From Utricularia gibba (lineage: Eukaryota > Streptophyta > Magnoliopsida > Lamiales > Lentibulariaceae), in assembly GCA_002189035.1 (NCBI GenBank), contig NEEC01000497.1, positions 1 through 21,580 on the forward strand: 21,580 nt of DNA, in the 5' to 3' direction. Made by a program: the position numbers and the translations under genes. The stretch's first letter is position 1, and each line of letters opens with the position of its first letter. Of this stretch, positions 9,846-19,572 are shown in pieces. The notes under the pieces were generated by a model. It did not search any database, was not told where the DNA came from, and saw only the letters and a program-made list of their open reading frames with translations.

Positions 9846-10737
9846 AAAGTCAGCTGTAGCCCGACAAAAGAAGTGATGCATTTATTAACGTTGGGTTGTC
9901 GGCGGCTGCCCACATGGTTTTTCAAGCAACAGCTTGCCGTTTTAAGGCGGGTGCTGTCGTTGGCAGCTTTGTAAGGGCCCAAGGTTCGGTCTGGCTCCTG
10001 AGCCCAATCGGGTCCTACGATGAAAATCGTGATGCATTTGCTTTTGTTAGGATGTCATGAGAACCCCAATGGGTTTTGAGAAGGCGCTCTCGGCTTCGGG
10101 TCGGGCTCATGCCCATAGTCATTGTAGCCCGGAAAATAAGTGATGCATTTATCAACGTTGGGTTTCGGCGGCTGCCTAAATGGTTTTCAAGCAACAGCTT
10201 GCCGTTTTAAGGCGGGTGCTGTCGTTGGCAGCTTTGTAAGGGCCCAAGGTTTGGTCTGGCTCCTGAGCCCAATCGGGTCCTACTCGATGAAAATCGTGAT
10301 GCATTTAATGAAGTTAGGATGTCATGAGCGCCCCAAATGGTTTTCTCAACAACCTGATTTATATTTGACGAGGTGCTCTAGGCTGGCACTAGTATCGAGC
10401 AAATGGTCGAGTCGCGCTCTGGCCCATAGTCATTTGTAGCCCGGCCAAAAAAGTGATGCATTTATTAACGTTGGGTTTTCGGCGGCTGCCTACATGCTTT
10501 TTCAAGGAAAAGTTGTCGTTTTTGGCGGGTGCTGTTGTTGGGAACTTCGTCCGGACCCAAGGTTCGGTCTGACTTCACAGCACAATAAGGTCCCATTCGA
10601 CGAAAATCGTGATACCTTTATTGAAGTTAGGATCTCATGACCACCCCAAATGCTTTTTTCAACAGCATGCTATACACTTGAGAAGGCGCTTTTGTGGGTC
10701 ACCGAGATCGGGCCGGAATTCGGGTCGAGCTCGGGCC
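9846..10737 (+). repeat. HOR unit U15, expanded
   Basis: 892 bases, the last unit with a clearly recognisable C monomer. A1 has the C-linked TTCGG tail. B1 has one T fewer in its T6 tract. The SacI site is present. Confidence 0.93.
10007..10271 (+). repeat. C monomer copy 5 (C2-C1)
   Basis: C2 is 109 bases: it reads AATGGGTTTTGAGAAGGCGC, so the roughly 21-base stretch holding CTCCACACTCTAC is gone, apparently by deletion between the two TTT-containing flanks. C1 is 156 bases, with GTCATTGTAGCCC, a B1-like head in contrast to GTCAGTTG in the other C1 copies. Confidence 0.88.
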
Positions 10738-11362
10738 AAAGTCAGCTGTAGCCCGACAAAAGAAGTGATGCATTTATTAACGTTGGGTTCGGCGGCTGCC
10801 CACATGGTTTTTCAAGCAACAGCTTGCCGTTTTAAGGCGGGTGCTGTCGTTGGCAGCTTTGTAAGGGCCCAAGGTTTGGTCTGGCTCCTGAGCCCAATCG
10901 GGTCCTACTCGATGAAAATCGTGATGCATTTAATGAAGTTAGGATGTCATGAGCGCCCCAAATGGTTTTCTCAACAACCTGATTTATATTTGACGAGGTG
11001 CTTTAGCTGGCACTAGTATCGAGCAAATGGTCGAGTCGCGCTCTGGCCCATAGTCATTTGTAGCCCGGCCAAAAAAGTGATGCATTTATTAACGTTGGGT
11101 TTTTCGGCGGCTGCCTACATGCTTTTTCAAGGAAAAGTTGTCGTTTTTTGGCGGGTGCTGTTGTTGGGAACTTCGTCCGGACCCAAGGTTCGGTCTGACT
11201 TCACAGCACAATAAGGTCCCATTCGACGAAAATCGTGATACCTTTATTGAAGTTAGGATCTCATGACCACCCCAAATGCTTTTTTCAACAGCATGCTATA
11301 CACTTGAGAAGGCGCTTTTGTGGGTCACCGAGATCGGCCGAATTCGGGTCGAGCTCGGGCCC
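10738..11362 (+). repeat. HOR unit U16, canonical
   Basis: 625 bases. A1 lost two bases at TTGGGTTCGGCGG. The A2 tail has GCTTTAGCTGGCAC, mixing the two A2 classes. B1 has an extra T (GGTTTTTCGG). The SacI site is present. Confidence 0.93.
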
Positions 11363-11989
11363 AAGTCAGCTGTAGCCCGACAAAAAGAAGTGATGCATTT
11401 ATTAACGTTGGGTTGTCGGCGGCTGCCCACATGGTTTTTCAAGCAACAGCTTGCCGTTTTAAGGCGGGTGCTGTCGTTGGCAGCTTTGTAAGGGCCCAGG
11501 TTTGGTCTGGCTCCTGAGCCCAATCGGGTCCTACTCGATGAAAATCGTGATGCATTTAATGAAGTTAGGATGTCATGAGCGCCCCAAATGGTTTTCTCAA
11601 CAACCTGATTTTATTTGACGAGGTGCTCTAGGCTGGCACTAGTATCGAGCAAATGGTCGAGTCGCGCTCTGGCCCATAGTCATTTGTAGCCCGGCCAAAA
11701 AAGTGATGCATTTATTAACGTTGGGTTTTCGGCGGCTGCCTACATGCTTTTTCAAGGAAAAAGTTGTCGTTTTTTGGCGGGTGCTGTTGTTGGGAACTTC
11801 GTCCGGACCCAAGGTTCGGTCTGACTTCACAGCACAATAAGGTCCCATTCGACGAAAATCGTGATACCTTTATTGAAGTTAGGATCTCATGACCACCCCA
11901 AATGCTTTTTTCAACAGCATGCTATACACTTGAGAAGGCGCTTTTGTGGGTCACCGAGATCGGGCCGGAATTCGGGTCGAGCTCGGCCC
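11363..11989 (+). repeat. HOR unit U17, canonical
   Basis: 627 bases. A1 has ACAAAAAGAAG (one extra A) and GGGCCCAGG. The A2 tail is T4-ATTTGACG. B1 has GGAAAAAGTTG. The SacI site is present. Confidence 0.93.
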
Positions 11990-12613
11990 AAAGTCAGCTG
12001 TAGCCCGACAAAAGAAGTGATGCATTTATTAACGTTGGGTTGTCGGCGGCTGCCCACATGGTTTTTCAAGCAACAGCTTGCCGTTTTAAGGCGGGTGCTG
12101 TCGTTGGCAGCTTTGTAAGGGCCCAAGGTTTGGTCTGGCTCCTGAGCCCAATCGGGTCCTACTCGATGAAAATCGTGATGCATTTAATGAAGTTAGGATG
12201 TCATGAGCGCCCCAAATGGTTTTCTCAACAACCTGATTTATATTTGACGAGGTGCTCTAGGCTGGCACTAGTATCGAGCAAATGGTCGAGTCGCGCTCTG
12301 GCCCATAGTCATTTAGCCCGGCCAAAAAAGTGATGCATTTATTAACGTTGGGTTTTCGGCGGCCCTACATGCTTTTTCAAGGAAAAGTTGTCGTTTTTTG
12401 GCGGTGCTGTTGTTGGGAACTTCGTCCGGACCCAAGGTTCGGTCTGACTTCACAGCACAATAAGGTCCCATTCGACGAAAATCGTGATACCTTTATTGAA
12501 GTTAGGATCTCATGACCACCCCAAATGCTTTTTTCAACAGCATGCTATACACTTGAGAAGGCGCTTTTGTGGGTCACCGAGATCGGGCCGGAATTCGGGT
12601 CGAGCTCGGGCCC
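11990..12613 (+). repeat. HOR unit U18, canonical
   Basis: 624 bases. B1 has the two-base loss GTCATTTAGCCC (shared with U12), plus CGGCGGCCCTAC and GGCGGTGCTG. The SacI site is present. Confidence 0.93.
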
Positions 12614-13231
12614 AAAGTCAGCTGTAGCCCGACAAAAGAAGTGATGCATTTATTACGTTGGGTTGTCGGCGGCTGCCCACATGGTTTTTCAAGCAACAGC
12701 TTGCCGTTTTAAGGCGGGGCTGTCGTTGGCAGCTTTGTAAGGGCCCAAGGTTTGGTCTGGCTCCTGAGCCCAATCGGTCCTACTCGATGAAAATCGTGAT
12801 GCATTTAATGAAGTTAGGATGTCATGAGCGCCCAAATGGTTTTCTCAACAACCTGATTTTATTTGACGAGTGCTCTAGCTGGCACTAGTATCGAGCAAAT
12901 GGTCGAGTCGCGCTCTGGCCCATAGTCATTTGTAGCCCGGCCAAAAAGTGATGCATTTATTAACGTTGGGTTTTCGGCGGCTGCCTACATGCTTTTTCAA
13001 GGAAAAGTTGTCGTTTTTTGGCGGGTGCTGTTGTTGGGAACTTCGTCCGGACCCAAGGTTCGGTCTGACTTCACAGCACAATAAGGTCCCATTCGACGAA
13101 AATCGTGATACCTTTATTGAAGTTAGGATCTCATGACCACCCCAAATGCTTTTTCAACAGCATGCTATACACTTGAGAAGGCGCTTTTGTGGGTCACCGA
13201 GATCGGGCCGAATTCGGGTCGGGCTCGGCCC
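12614..13231 (+). repeat. HOR unit U19, canonical, many single-base losses
   Basis: 618 bases. Single-base losses occur at TTTATTACG, GGCGGGGCTG, ATCGGTCC, GCGCCCAAATGG, GACGAGTGC, GCCAAAAAGTG and GCTTTTTCAAC. The A2 tail is T4-ATTTGACG. B2 ends GGGCTCGGCCC without a SacI site. The concentration of one-base losses in homopolymers could be sequencing error. Confidence 0.93.
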
Positions 13232-13858
13232 AAGTCAGCTGTAGCCCGACAAAAGAAGTGATGCATTTATTAACGTTGGGTTGTCGGCGGCTGCCCACAT
13301 GGTTTTTCAAGCAACAGCTTGCCGTTTTAAGGCGGGTGCTGTCGTTGGCAGCTTTGTAAGGGCCCAAGGTTTGGTCTGGCTCCTGAGCCCAATCGGGTCC
13401 TACTCGATGAAATCGTGATGCATTTAATGAAGTTAGGATGTCATGAGCGCCCCAAATGGTTTTCTCAACAACCTGATTTATATTTGACGAGGTGCTCTAG
13501 GCTGGCACTAGTATCGAGCAAATGGTCGAGTCGCGCTCTGGCCCATAGTCATTTGTAGCCCGGCCAAAAAAGTGATGCATTTATTAACGTTGGGTTTTCG
13601 GCGGCTGCCTACATGCTTTTTCAAGGAAAAGTTGTCGTTTTTTGGCGGGTGCTGTTGTTGGGAACTTCGTCCGGACCCAAGGTTCGGTCTGACTTCACAG
13701 CACAATAAGGTCCCATTCGACGAAAATCGTGATACCTTTATTGAAGTTAGGATCTCATGACCACCCCAAATGCTTTTTTCAACAGCATGCTTTAAACTTG
13801 AGAAGGCGCTTTTGTGGGTCACCGAGATCGGGCCGGAATTCGGGTCGAGCTCGGGCCC
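13232..13858 (+). repeat. HOR unit U20, canonical
   Basis: 627 bases. A2 has GATGAAATCGTG with one A lost. B2 carries TTTAAAC. The SacI site is present. Confidence 0.93.
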
Positions 13859-14481
13859 AAAGTCAGCTGTAGCCCGACAAAAGAAGTGATGCATTTATTA
13901 ACGTTGGGTTGTCGGCGGCTGCCCACATGGTTTTTCAAGCAACAGCTTGCGTTTTAAGGCGGGTGCTGTCGTTGGCAGCTTTGTAAGGGCCCAAGGTTTG
14001 GTCTGGCTCCTGAGCCCAATCGGGTCCTACTCGATGAAAATCGTGATGCATTTAATGAAGTTAGGATGTCATGAGCGCCCCAAATGGTTTTCTCAACAAC
14101 CTGATTTATATTTGACGAGGTGCTCTAGGCTGGCACTAGTATCGAGCAAATGGTCGAGTCGCGCTCTGGCCCATAGTCATTTGTAGCCCGGCCAAAAAAG
14201 TGATGCATTTATTAACGTTGGGTTTTCGGCGGCTGCCTACATGCTTTTTCAAGGAAAAGTTGTCGTTTTTTGGCGGTGCTGTTGTTGGGAACTTCGTCCG
14301 GACCCAAGGTTCGGTCTGACTTCACAGCACAATAAGGTCCCATTCGACGAAAATCGTGATACCTTTATTGAAGTTAGGATCATGACCACCCCAAATGCTT
14401 TTTTCAACAGCATGCTTTAAACTTGAGAAGGCGCTTTTGTGGGTCACCGAGATCGGGCCGGAATTCGGTCGGGCTCGGGCC
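13859..14481 (+). repeat. HOR unit U21, canonical
   Basis: 623 bases. A1 has CAGCTTGCGTTTTAAG (one C lost). B2 has AGGATCATGACC (two bases lost), TTTAAAC and GGTCGGGCTCGGGCC without SacI. It precedes the anomalous unit U22. Confidence 0.93.
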
Positions 14482-15193
14482 AAAGTCAGCTGTAGCCCGT
14501 CAAAAGAAGTGATGCATTTATTAACGTTGGGTTGTCGGCGGCTGCCCACATGGTTTTTCAAGCAACAGCTTGCCGTTTTAAGGCGGGTGCTGTCGTTGGG
14601 CTTTGTAAGTATAATGAAAATCGTGCCCATGTGGTTTGTCTCCTCGGAATAGTCAGTTGTAGCCTGATGCGTAACATTGCCGTTTTAAAGCTTTGTAAGG
14701 GCCAAGGTTTGGTCTGGCTCCTGAGCCCAATCGGGTCCTACTCGATGAAAATCGTGATGCATTTAATGAAGTTAGGTGTCATGAGCGCCCCAAATGGTTT
14801 TCTCAACACCTGATTTATATTTGACGAGGTGCTCTAGGCTGGCACTAGTATCGAGCAAATGGTCGAGTCGCGCTCTGGCCCATAGTCATTTGTAGCCCGG
14901 CCAAAAAAGTGATGCATTTATTAACGTTGGGTTTTCGGCGGCTGCCTACATGCTTTTTCAAGGAAAAGTTGTCGTTTTTTGGCGGGTGCTGTTGTTGGGA
15001 ACTTCGTCCGGACCCAAGGTTCGGTCTGACTTCACAGCACAATAAGGTCCCATTCGACGAAAATCGTGATACCTTTATTGAAGTTAGGATCTCATGACCA
15101 CCCAAATGCTTTTTTCAACAGCATGCTATACACTTGAGAAGGCGCTTTTGTGGGTCACCGAGATCGGCCGGAATTCGGGTCGAGCTCGGGCCC
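14482..15193 (+). repeat. HOR unit U22, 712 bp with decayed C insert
   Basis: A1 is normal up to CTTTGTAAG at 14601-14609. It is followed by a roughly 90-base degenerate segment and a second CTTTGTAAG at 14691-14699, after which the unit returns to the usual A1 tail, A2, B1 and B2. A1 begins GCCCGTC, as in the expanded U3 (and U28). Confidence 0.92.
14610..14729 (+). repeat. Fossil C monomer (C2 and C1 remnants)
   Basis: 14610-14649 keeps the C2 landmarks in order: ATGAAAATCGTG, CCCATGTGGTTT and CTCC, then CTCGG. 14650-14729 keeps C1 landmarks: TAGTCAGTTGTAGCC, TGATGC, TAAC, TTGCCGTTTTAA, CTTTGTAAGG and GGTTTGGTC. The diagnostic GTCAGTTGTAGCC is the C1 form. About 200 of 313 bases are lost through several deletions. 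A fresh insertion would not match in this order, so I read it as an eroded sixth C copy. Confidence 0.8.
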
Positions 15194-15822
15194 AAAGTCA
15201 GCTGTAGCCCGACAAAAGAAGTGATGCATTTATTAACGTTGGGTTGTCGGCGGCTGCCCACATGGTTTTTCAAGCAACAGCTTGCCGTTTTAAGGCGGGT
15301 GCTGTCGTTGGCAGCTTTGTAAGGGCCCAAGGTTTGGTCTGGCTCCTGAGCCCAATCGGGTCCTACTCGATGAAAATCGTGATGCATTTAATGAAGTTAG
15401 GATGTCATGAGCGCCCCAAATGGTTTTCTCAACAACCTGATTTATATTTGACGAGGTGCTCTAGGCTGGCACTAGTATCGAGCAAAATGGTCGAGTCGCG
15501 CTCTGGCCCATAGTCATTTGTAGCCCGGCCAAAAAAGTGATGCATTTATTAACGTTGGGTTTTCGGCGGCTGCCTACATGCTTTTTCAAGGAAAAGTTGT
15601 CGTTTTTTGGCGGGTGCTGTTGTTGGGAACTTCGTCCGGACCCAAGGTTCGGTCTGACTTCACAGCACAATAAGGTCCCATTCGACGAAAATCGTGATAC
15701 CTTTATTGAAGTTAGGATCTCATGACCACCCAAATGCTTTTTTCAACAGCATGCTATAAACTTGAGAAGGCGCTTTTGTGGGTCACCGAGATCGGGCCGG
15801 AATTCGGGTCGAGCTCGGGCCC
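15194..15822 (+). repeat. HOR unit U23, canonical
   Basis: 629 bases. A2 has GAGCAAAATGG (one extra A). B2 has TATAAAC, intermediate between TATACAC and TTTAAAC. The SacI site is present. This is the first of ten consecutive canonical units. Confidence 0.93.
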
Positions 15823-16449
15823 AAAGTCAGCTGTAGCCCGACAAAAGAAGTGATGCATTTATTAACGTTGGGTTGTCGGCGGCTGCCCACATGGTTTTTC
15901 AAGCAACAGCTTGCCGTTTTAAGGCGGGTGCTGTCGTTGGCAGCTTTGTAAGGGCCCAAGGTTTGGTCTGGCTCCTGAGCCCAATCGGGTCCTACTCGAT
16001 GAAAATCGTGATGCATTTAATGAAGTTAGGATGTCATGAGCGCCCCAAATGGTTTTCTCAACAACCTGATTTTTATTTGACGAGGTGCTCTAGGCTGGCA
16101 CTAGTATCGAGCAAATGGTCGAGTCGCGCTCTGGCCCATAGTCATTTGTAGCCCGGCCAAAAAAGTGATGCATTTATTAACGTTGGGTTTTCGGCGGCTG
16201 CCTACATGCTTTTTCAAGGAAAAGTTGTCGTTTTTTGGCGGGTGCTGTTGTTGGGAACTTCGTCCGGACCCAAGGTTCGGTCTGACTTCACAGCACAATA
16301 AGGTCCCATTCGACGAAAATCGTGATACCTTTATTGAAGTTAGGATCTCATGACCACCCAAATGCTTTTTTCAACAGCATGCTATACACTTGAGAAGGCG
16401 CTTTTGTGGGTCACCGAGATCGGGCCGGAATTCGGGTCGGCTCGGGCCC
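15823..16449 (+). repeat. HOR unit U24, canonical
   Basis: 627 bases. The A2 tail is T5-ATTTGACG. B2 ends GGTCGGCTCGGGCCC without a SacI site. Confidence 0.93.
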
Positions 16450-17067
16450 AAAGTCAGCTGTAGCCCGACAAAAGAAGTGATGCATTTATTAACGTTGGGT
16501 TGTCGGCGGCTGCCCACATGGTTTTTCAAGCAACAGCTTGCCGTTTTAAGGCGGGTGCTGTCGTTGGCAGCTTTGTAAGGGCCCAAGGTTTGGTCTGGCT
16601 CCTGAGCCCAATCGGGTCCTACTCGATGAAAATCGTGATGCATTTAATGAAGTTAGGATGTCATGAGCGCCCAAATGGTTTTCTCAACAACCTGATTTAT
16701 TTGACGAGGTGCTCTAGGCTGGCACTAGTATCGAGGGGTCGAGTCGCGCTCTGGCCCATAGTCATTTGTAGCCCGGCCAAAAAAGTGATGCATTTATTAA
16801 CGTTGGGTTTTCGGCGGCTGCCTACATGCTTTTTCAAGGAAAAGTTGTCGTTTTTTGGCGGGTGCTGTTGTTGGGAACTTCGTCCGGACCCAAGGTTCGG
16901 TCTGACTTCACAGCAATAAGGTCCCATTCGACGAAAATCGTGATACCTTTATTGAAGTTAGGATCTCATGACCACCCAAATGCTTTTTTCAACAGCATGC
17001 TATACACTTGAGAAGGCGCTTTTGTGGGTCACCGAGATCGGGCCGGAATTCGGGTCGAGCTCGGGCC
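16450..17067 (+). repeat. HOR unit U25, canonical
   Basis: 618 bases. A2 has TATCGAGGGGTCGAG, having lost the CAAAT stretch, and a shortened TTTATTTGACG. B1 ends CACAGCAATAAGG with two bases lost. The SacI site is present. Confidence 0.93.
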
Positions 17068-17688
17068 AAAGTCAGCTGTAGCCCGACAAAAGAAGTGATG
17101 CATTTATTAACGTTGGGTTGTCGGCGGCTGCCCACATGGTTTTTCAAGCAACAGCTTGCCGTTTTAAGGCGGGTGCTGTCTCTTTGTAAGGGCCCAAGGT
17201 TTGGTCTGGCTCCTGAGCCCAATCGGGTCCTACTCGATGAAAATCGTGATGCATTTAATGAAGTTAGGATGTCATGAGCGCCCCAAATGGTTTTCTCAAC
17301 AACCTGATTTATATTTGACGAGGTGCTCTAGGCTGGCACTAGTATCGAGCAAATGGTCGAGTCGCGCTCTGGCCCATAGTCATTTGTAGCCCGGCCAAAA
17401 AAGTGATGCATTTATTAACGTTGGGTTTTCGGCGGCTGCCTACATGCTTTTTCAAGGAAAAGTTGTCGTTTTTTGGCGGGTGCTGTTGTTGGGAACTTCG
17501 TCCGGACCCAAGGTTCGGTCTGACTTCACAGCACAATAAGGTCCCATTCGACGAAAATCGTGATACCTTTATTGAAGTTAGGATCTCATGACCACCCCAA
17601 ATGCTTTTTTCAACAGCATGCTATACACTTGAGAAGGCGCTTTTGTGGGTCACCGAGATCGGGCCGGAATTCGGGTCGAGCTCGGGCC
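17068..17688 (+). repeat. HOR unit U26, canonical
   Basis: 621 bases. A1 has a seven-base deletion, GCTGTCTCTTTG for GCTGTCGTTGGCAGCTTTG (near 17180). The SacI site is present. Confidence 0.93.
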
Positions 17689-18317
17689 AAAGTCAGCTGT
17701 AGCCCGACAAAAGAAGTGATGCATTTATTAACGTTGGGTTGTCGGCGGCTGCCCACATGGTTTTTCAAGCAACAGCTTGCCGTTTTAAGGCGGGTGCTGT
17801 CGTTGGCAGCTTTGTAAGGGCCCAAGGTTTGGTCTGGCTCCTGAGCCCAATCGGGTCCTACTCGATGAAAATCGTGATGCATTTAATGAAGTTAGGATGT
17901 CATGAGCGCCCCAAATGGTTTTCTCAACAACCTGATTTATATTTGACGAGGTGCTCTAGGCTGGCACTAGTATCGAGCAAATGGTCGAGTCGCGCTCTGG
18001 CCCATAGTCATTTGTAGCCCGGCCAAAAAAAGTGATGCATTTATTAACGTTGGGTTTTCGGCGGCTGCCTACATGCTTTTTCAAGGAAAAGTTGTCGTTT
18101 TTTGGCGGGTGCTGTTGTTGGGAACTTCGTCCGGACCCAAGGTTCGGTCTGACTTCACAGCACAATAAGGTCCCATTCGACGAAAATCGTGATACCTTTA
18201 TTGAAGTTAGGATCTCATGACCACCCAAATGCTTTTTTCAACAGCATGCTATACACTTGAGAAGGCGCTTTTGTGGGTCACCGAGATCGGGCCGGAATTC
18301 GGGTCGAGCTCGGGCCC
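17689..18317 (+). repeat. HOR unit U27, canonical
   Basis: 629 bases. The B1 A-tract is one base longer (GCCAAAAAAAGTG). The SacI site is present. Otherwise this is close to the consensus. Confidence 0.94.
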
Positions 18318-18944
18318 AAAGTCAGCTGTAGCCCGTCAAAAGAAGTGATGCATTTATTAACGTTGGGTTGTCGGCGGCTGCCCACATGGTTTTTCAAGCA
18401 ACAGCTTGCCGTTTTAAGGCGGGTGCTGTCGTTGGCAGCTTTGTAAGGGCCCAAGGTTTGGTCTGGCTCCTGAGCCCAATCGGGTCCTACTCGATGAAAA
18501 TCGTGATGCATTTAATGAAGTTAGGATGTCATGAGCGCCCCAAATGGTTTTCTCAACAACCTGATTTATTTTGACGAGGTGCTCTAGCTGGCACTAGTAT
18601 CGAGCAAATGGTCGAGTCGCGCTCTGGCCCATAGTCATTTGTAGCCCGGCCAAAAAAGTGATGCATTTATTAACGTTGGGTTTTCGGCGGCTGCCTACAT
18701 GCTTTTTCAAGGAAAAGTTGTCGTTTTTTGGCGGGTGCTGTTGTTGGGAACTTCGTCCGGACCCAAGGTTCGGTCTGACTTCACAGCACAATAAGGTCCC
18801 ATTCGACGAAAATCGTGATACCTTTATTGAAGTTAGGATCTCATGACCACCCCAAATGCTTTTTTCAACAGCATGCTATACACTTGAGAAGGCGCTTTTG
18901 TGGGTCACCGAGATCGGGCCGGAATTCGGGTCGAGCTCGGGCCC
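18318..18944 (+). repeat. HOR unit U28, canonical
   Basis: 627 bases. A1 has GCCCGTC, shared only with U3 and U22. The A2 tail is TTATTTTGACG (as in U4) with GCTCTAGCTGGC. The SacI site is present. Confidence 0.94.
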
Positions 18945-18945
18945 A

Positions 18946-19105
18946 AAGTCAGCTGTAGCCCGACAAAAGAAGTGATGCATTTATTAACGTTGGGTTGTCG
19001 GCGGCTGCCCACATGGTTTTTCAAGCAACAGCTTGCCGTTTTAAGGCGGGTGCTGTCGTTGGCAGCTTTGTAAGGGCCCAAGGTTTGGTCTGGCTCCTGA
19101 GCCCA
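18946..19105 (+). repeat. Reference subunit A1 (in unit U29)
   Basis: This is a type-1 subunit of 160 bases, running from GTCAGCTGTAGCCCGAC to GAGCCCA. It shares with B1 and C1 the head GTAGCCC, then GTGATGCATTTATTAACGTT, a GGCGGCTGCC block, TTTTTCAA and a GGCGGGTGCTG block. Particular to A1 are the small hairpin CAAGC-AACA-GCTTG and the tail GGTTTGGTCTGGC. A1 units that stand next to a C monomer have TTCGG in place of TTTGG. Boundaries are my choice, set so that subunits end at CCCA or the equivalent CACA. Confidence 0.9.
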
Positions 19106-19259
19106 ATCGGGTCCTACTCGATGAAAATCGTGATGCATTTAATGAAGTTAGGATGTCATGAGCGCCCCAAATGGTTTTCTCAACAACCTGATTTTATTTG
19201 ACGAGGTGCTCTAGGCTGGCACTAGTATCGAGCAAATGGTCGAGTCGCGCTCTGGCCCA
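19106..19259 (+). repeat. Reference subunit A2 (in unit U29)
   Basis: This is a type-2 subunit of 154 bases, from ATCGGGTCCTACTCGATG to CTCTGGCCCA. Its core GTGATGCATTTAATGAAGTT, GTCATGAGCGCCCCAAATGG and TTTTCTCAA aligns with the core of the type-1 subunits, showing that type 1 and type 2 descend from one roughly 156-base ancestor. The region after CTGATTT is the most informative variable site in the array: TATATTTGACG in most units, but T4-ATT(T/C)GACG in a recurring subset. Confidence 0.9.
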
Positions 19260-19418
19260 TAGTCATTTGTAGCCCGGCCAAAAAAGTGATGCATTTATTA
19301 ACGTTGGGTTTTCGGCGGCTGCCTACATGCTTTTTCAAGGAAAAGTTGTCGTTTTTTGGCGGGTGCTGTTGTTGGGAACTTCGTCCGGACCCAAGGTTCG
19401 GTCTGACTTCACAGCACA
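19260..19418 (+). repeat. Reference subunit B1 (in unit U29)
   Basis: This is a type-1 subunit of 159 bases, from TAGTCATTTGTAGCCCGGCC to CTTCACAGCACA. It differs from A1 by an A6 tract, CTACATGC in place of CCACATGG, loss of the A1 hairpin (CAAGGAAAAGTTG), the tract TCGTTTTTTGG and the insert TTCGTCCGGACC before GGTTCGGTCTGAC. B1 is the most uniform subunit between units in this window. Confidence 0.9.
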
Positions 19419-19572
19419 ATAAGGTCCCATTCGACGAAAATCGTGATACCTTTATTGAAGTTAGGATCTCATGACCACCCCAAATGCTTTTTTCAACAGC
19501 ATGCTATACACTTGAGAAGGCGCTTTTGTGGGTCACCGAGATCGGGCCGGAATTCGGGTCGGCTCGGGCCCA
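19419..19572 (+). repeat. Reference subunit B2 (in unit U29)
   Basis: This is a type-2 subunit of 154 bases, from ATAAGGTCCCATTCGACG to CTCGGGCCCA. It contains the short dyad ACGA-AAA-TCGT, the core GTGATACCTTTATTGAAGTT and CTCATGACCACCCC. It ends in a GC-rich tail holding EcoRI (GAATTC), in 19 of 32 complete units SacI (GAGCTC), and usually ApaI (GGGCCC) sites. The tail is the HOR junction and the most length-variable part of the repeat. Confidence 0.9.

Larger units (their letters stand above)
18945..19571 (+). repeat. HOR unit U29, canonical reference copy
   Basis: 627 bases, used here to define subunit boundaries because A1 and B1 match the majority form throughout. The A2 tail is T4-ATTTGACG. 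B2 ends GGTCGGCTCGGGCCC without a SacI site. Confidence 0.94.

Noticed and set aside
14601-14700. Transposable element insertion in U22
   Set aside because: The repeated CTTTGTAAG flanks look like a target-site duplication, but the internal sequence matches C2 and C1 landmarks in order, and the flanks are normal A1 and C1 positions.
16500-16919. Longest open frame (139 codons) as a fusion gene
   Set aside because: It arises only because indels in U25 (including TCGAGGGGTCGAG and the loss in CAGCAATAAGG) join the normally separate A1-A2 and B1 frames. No other unit has it.
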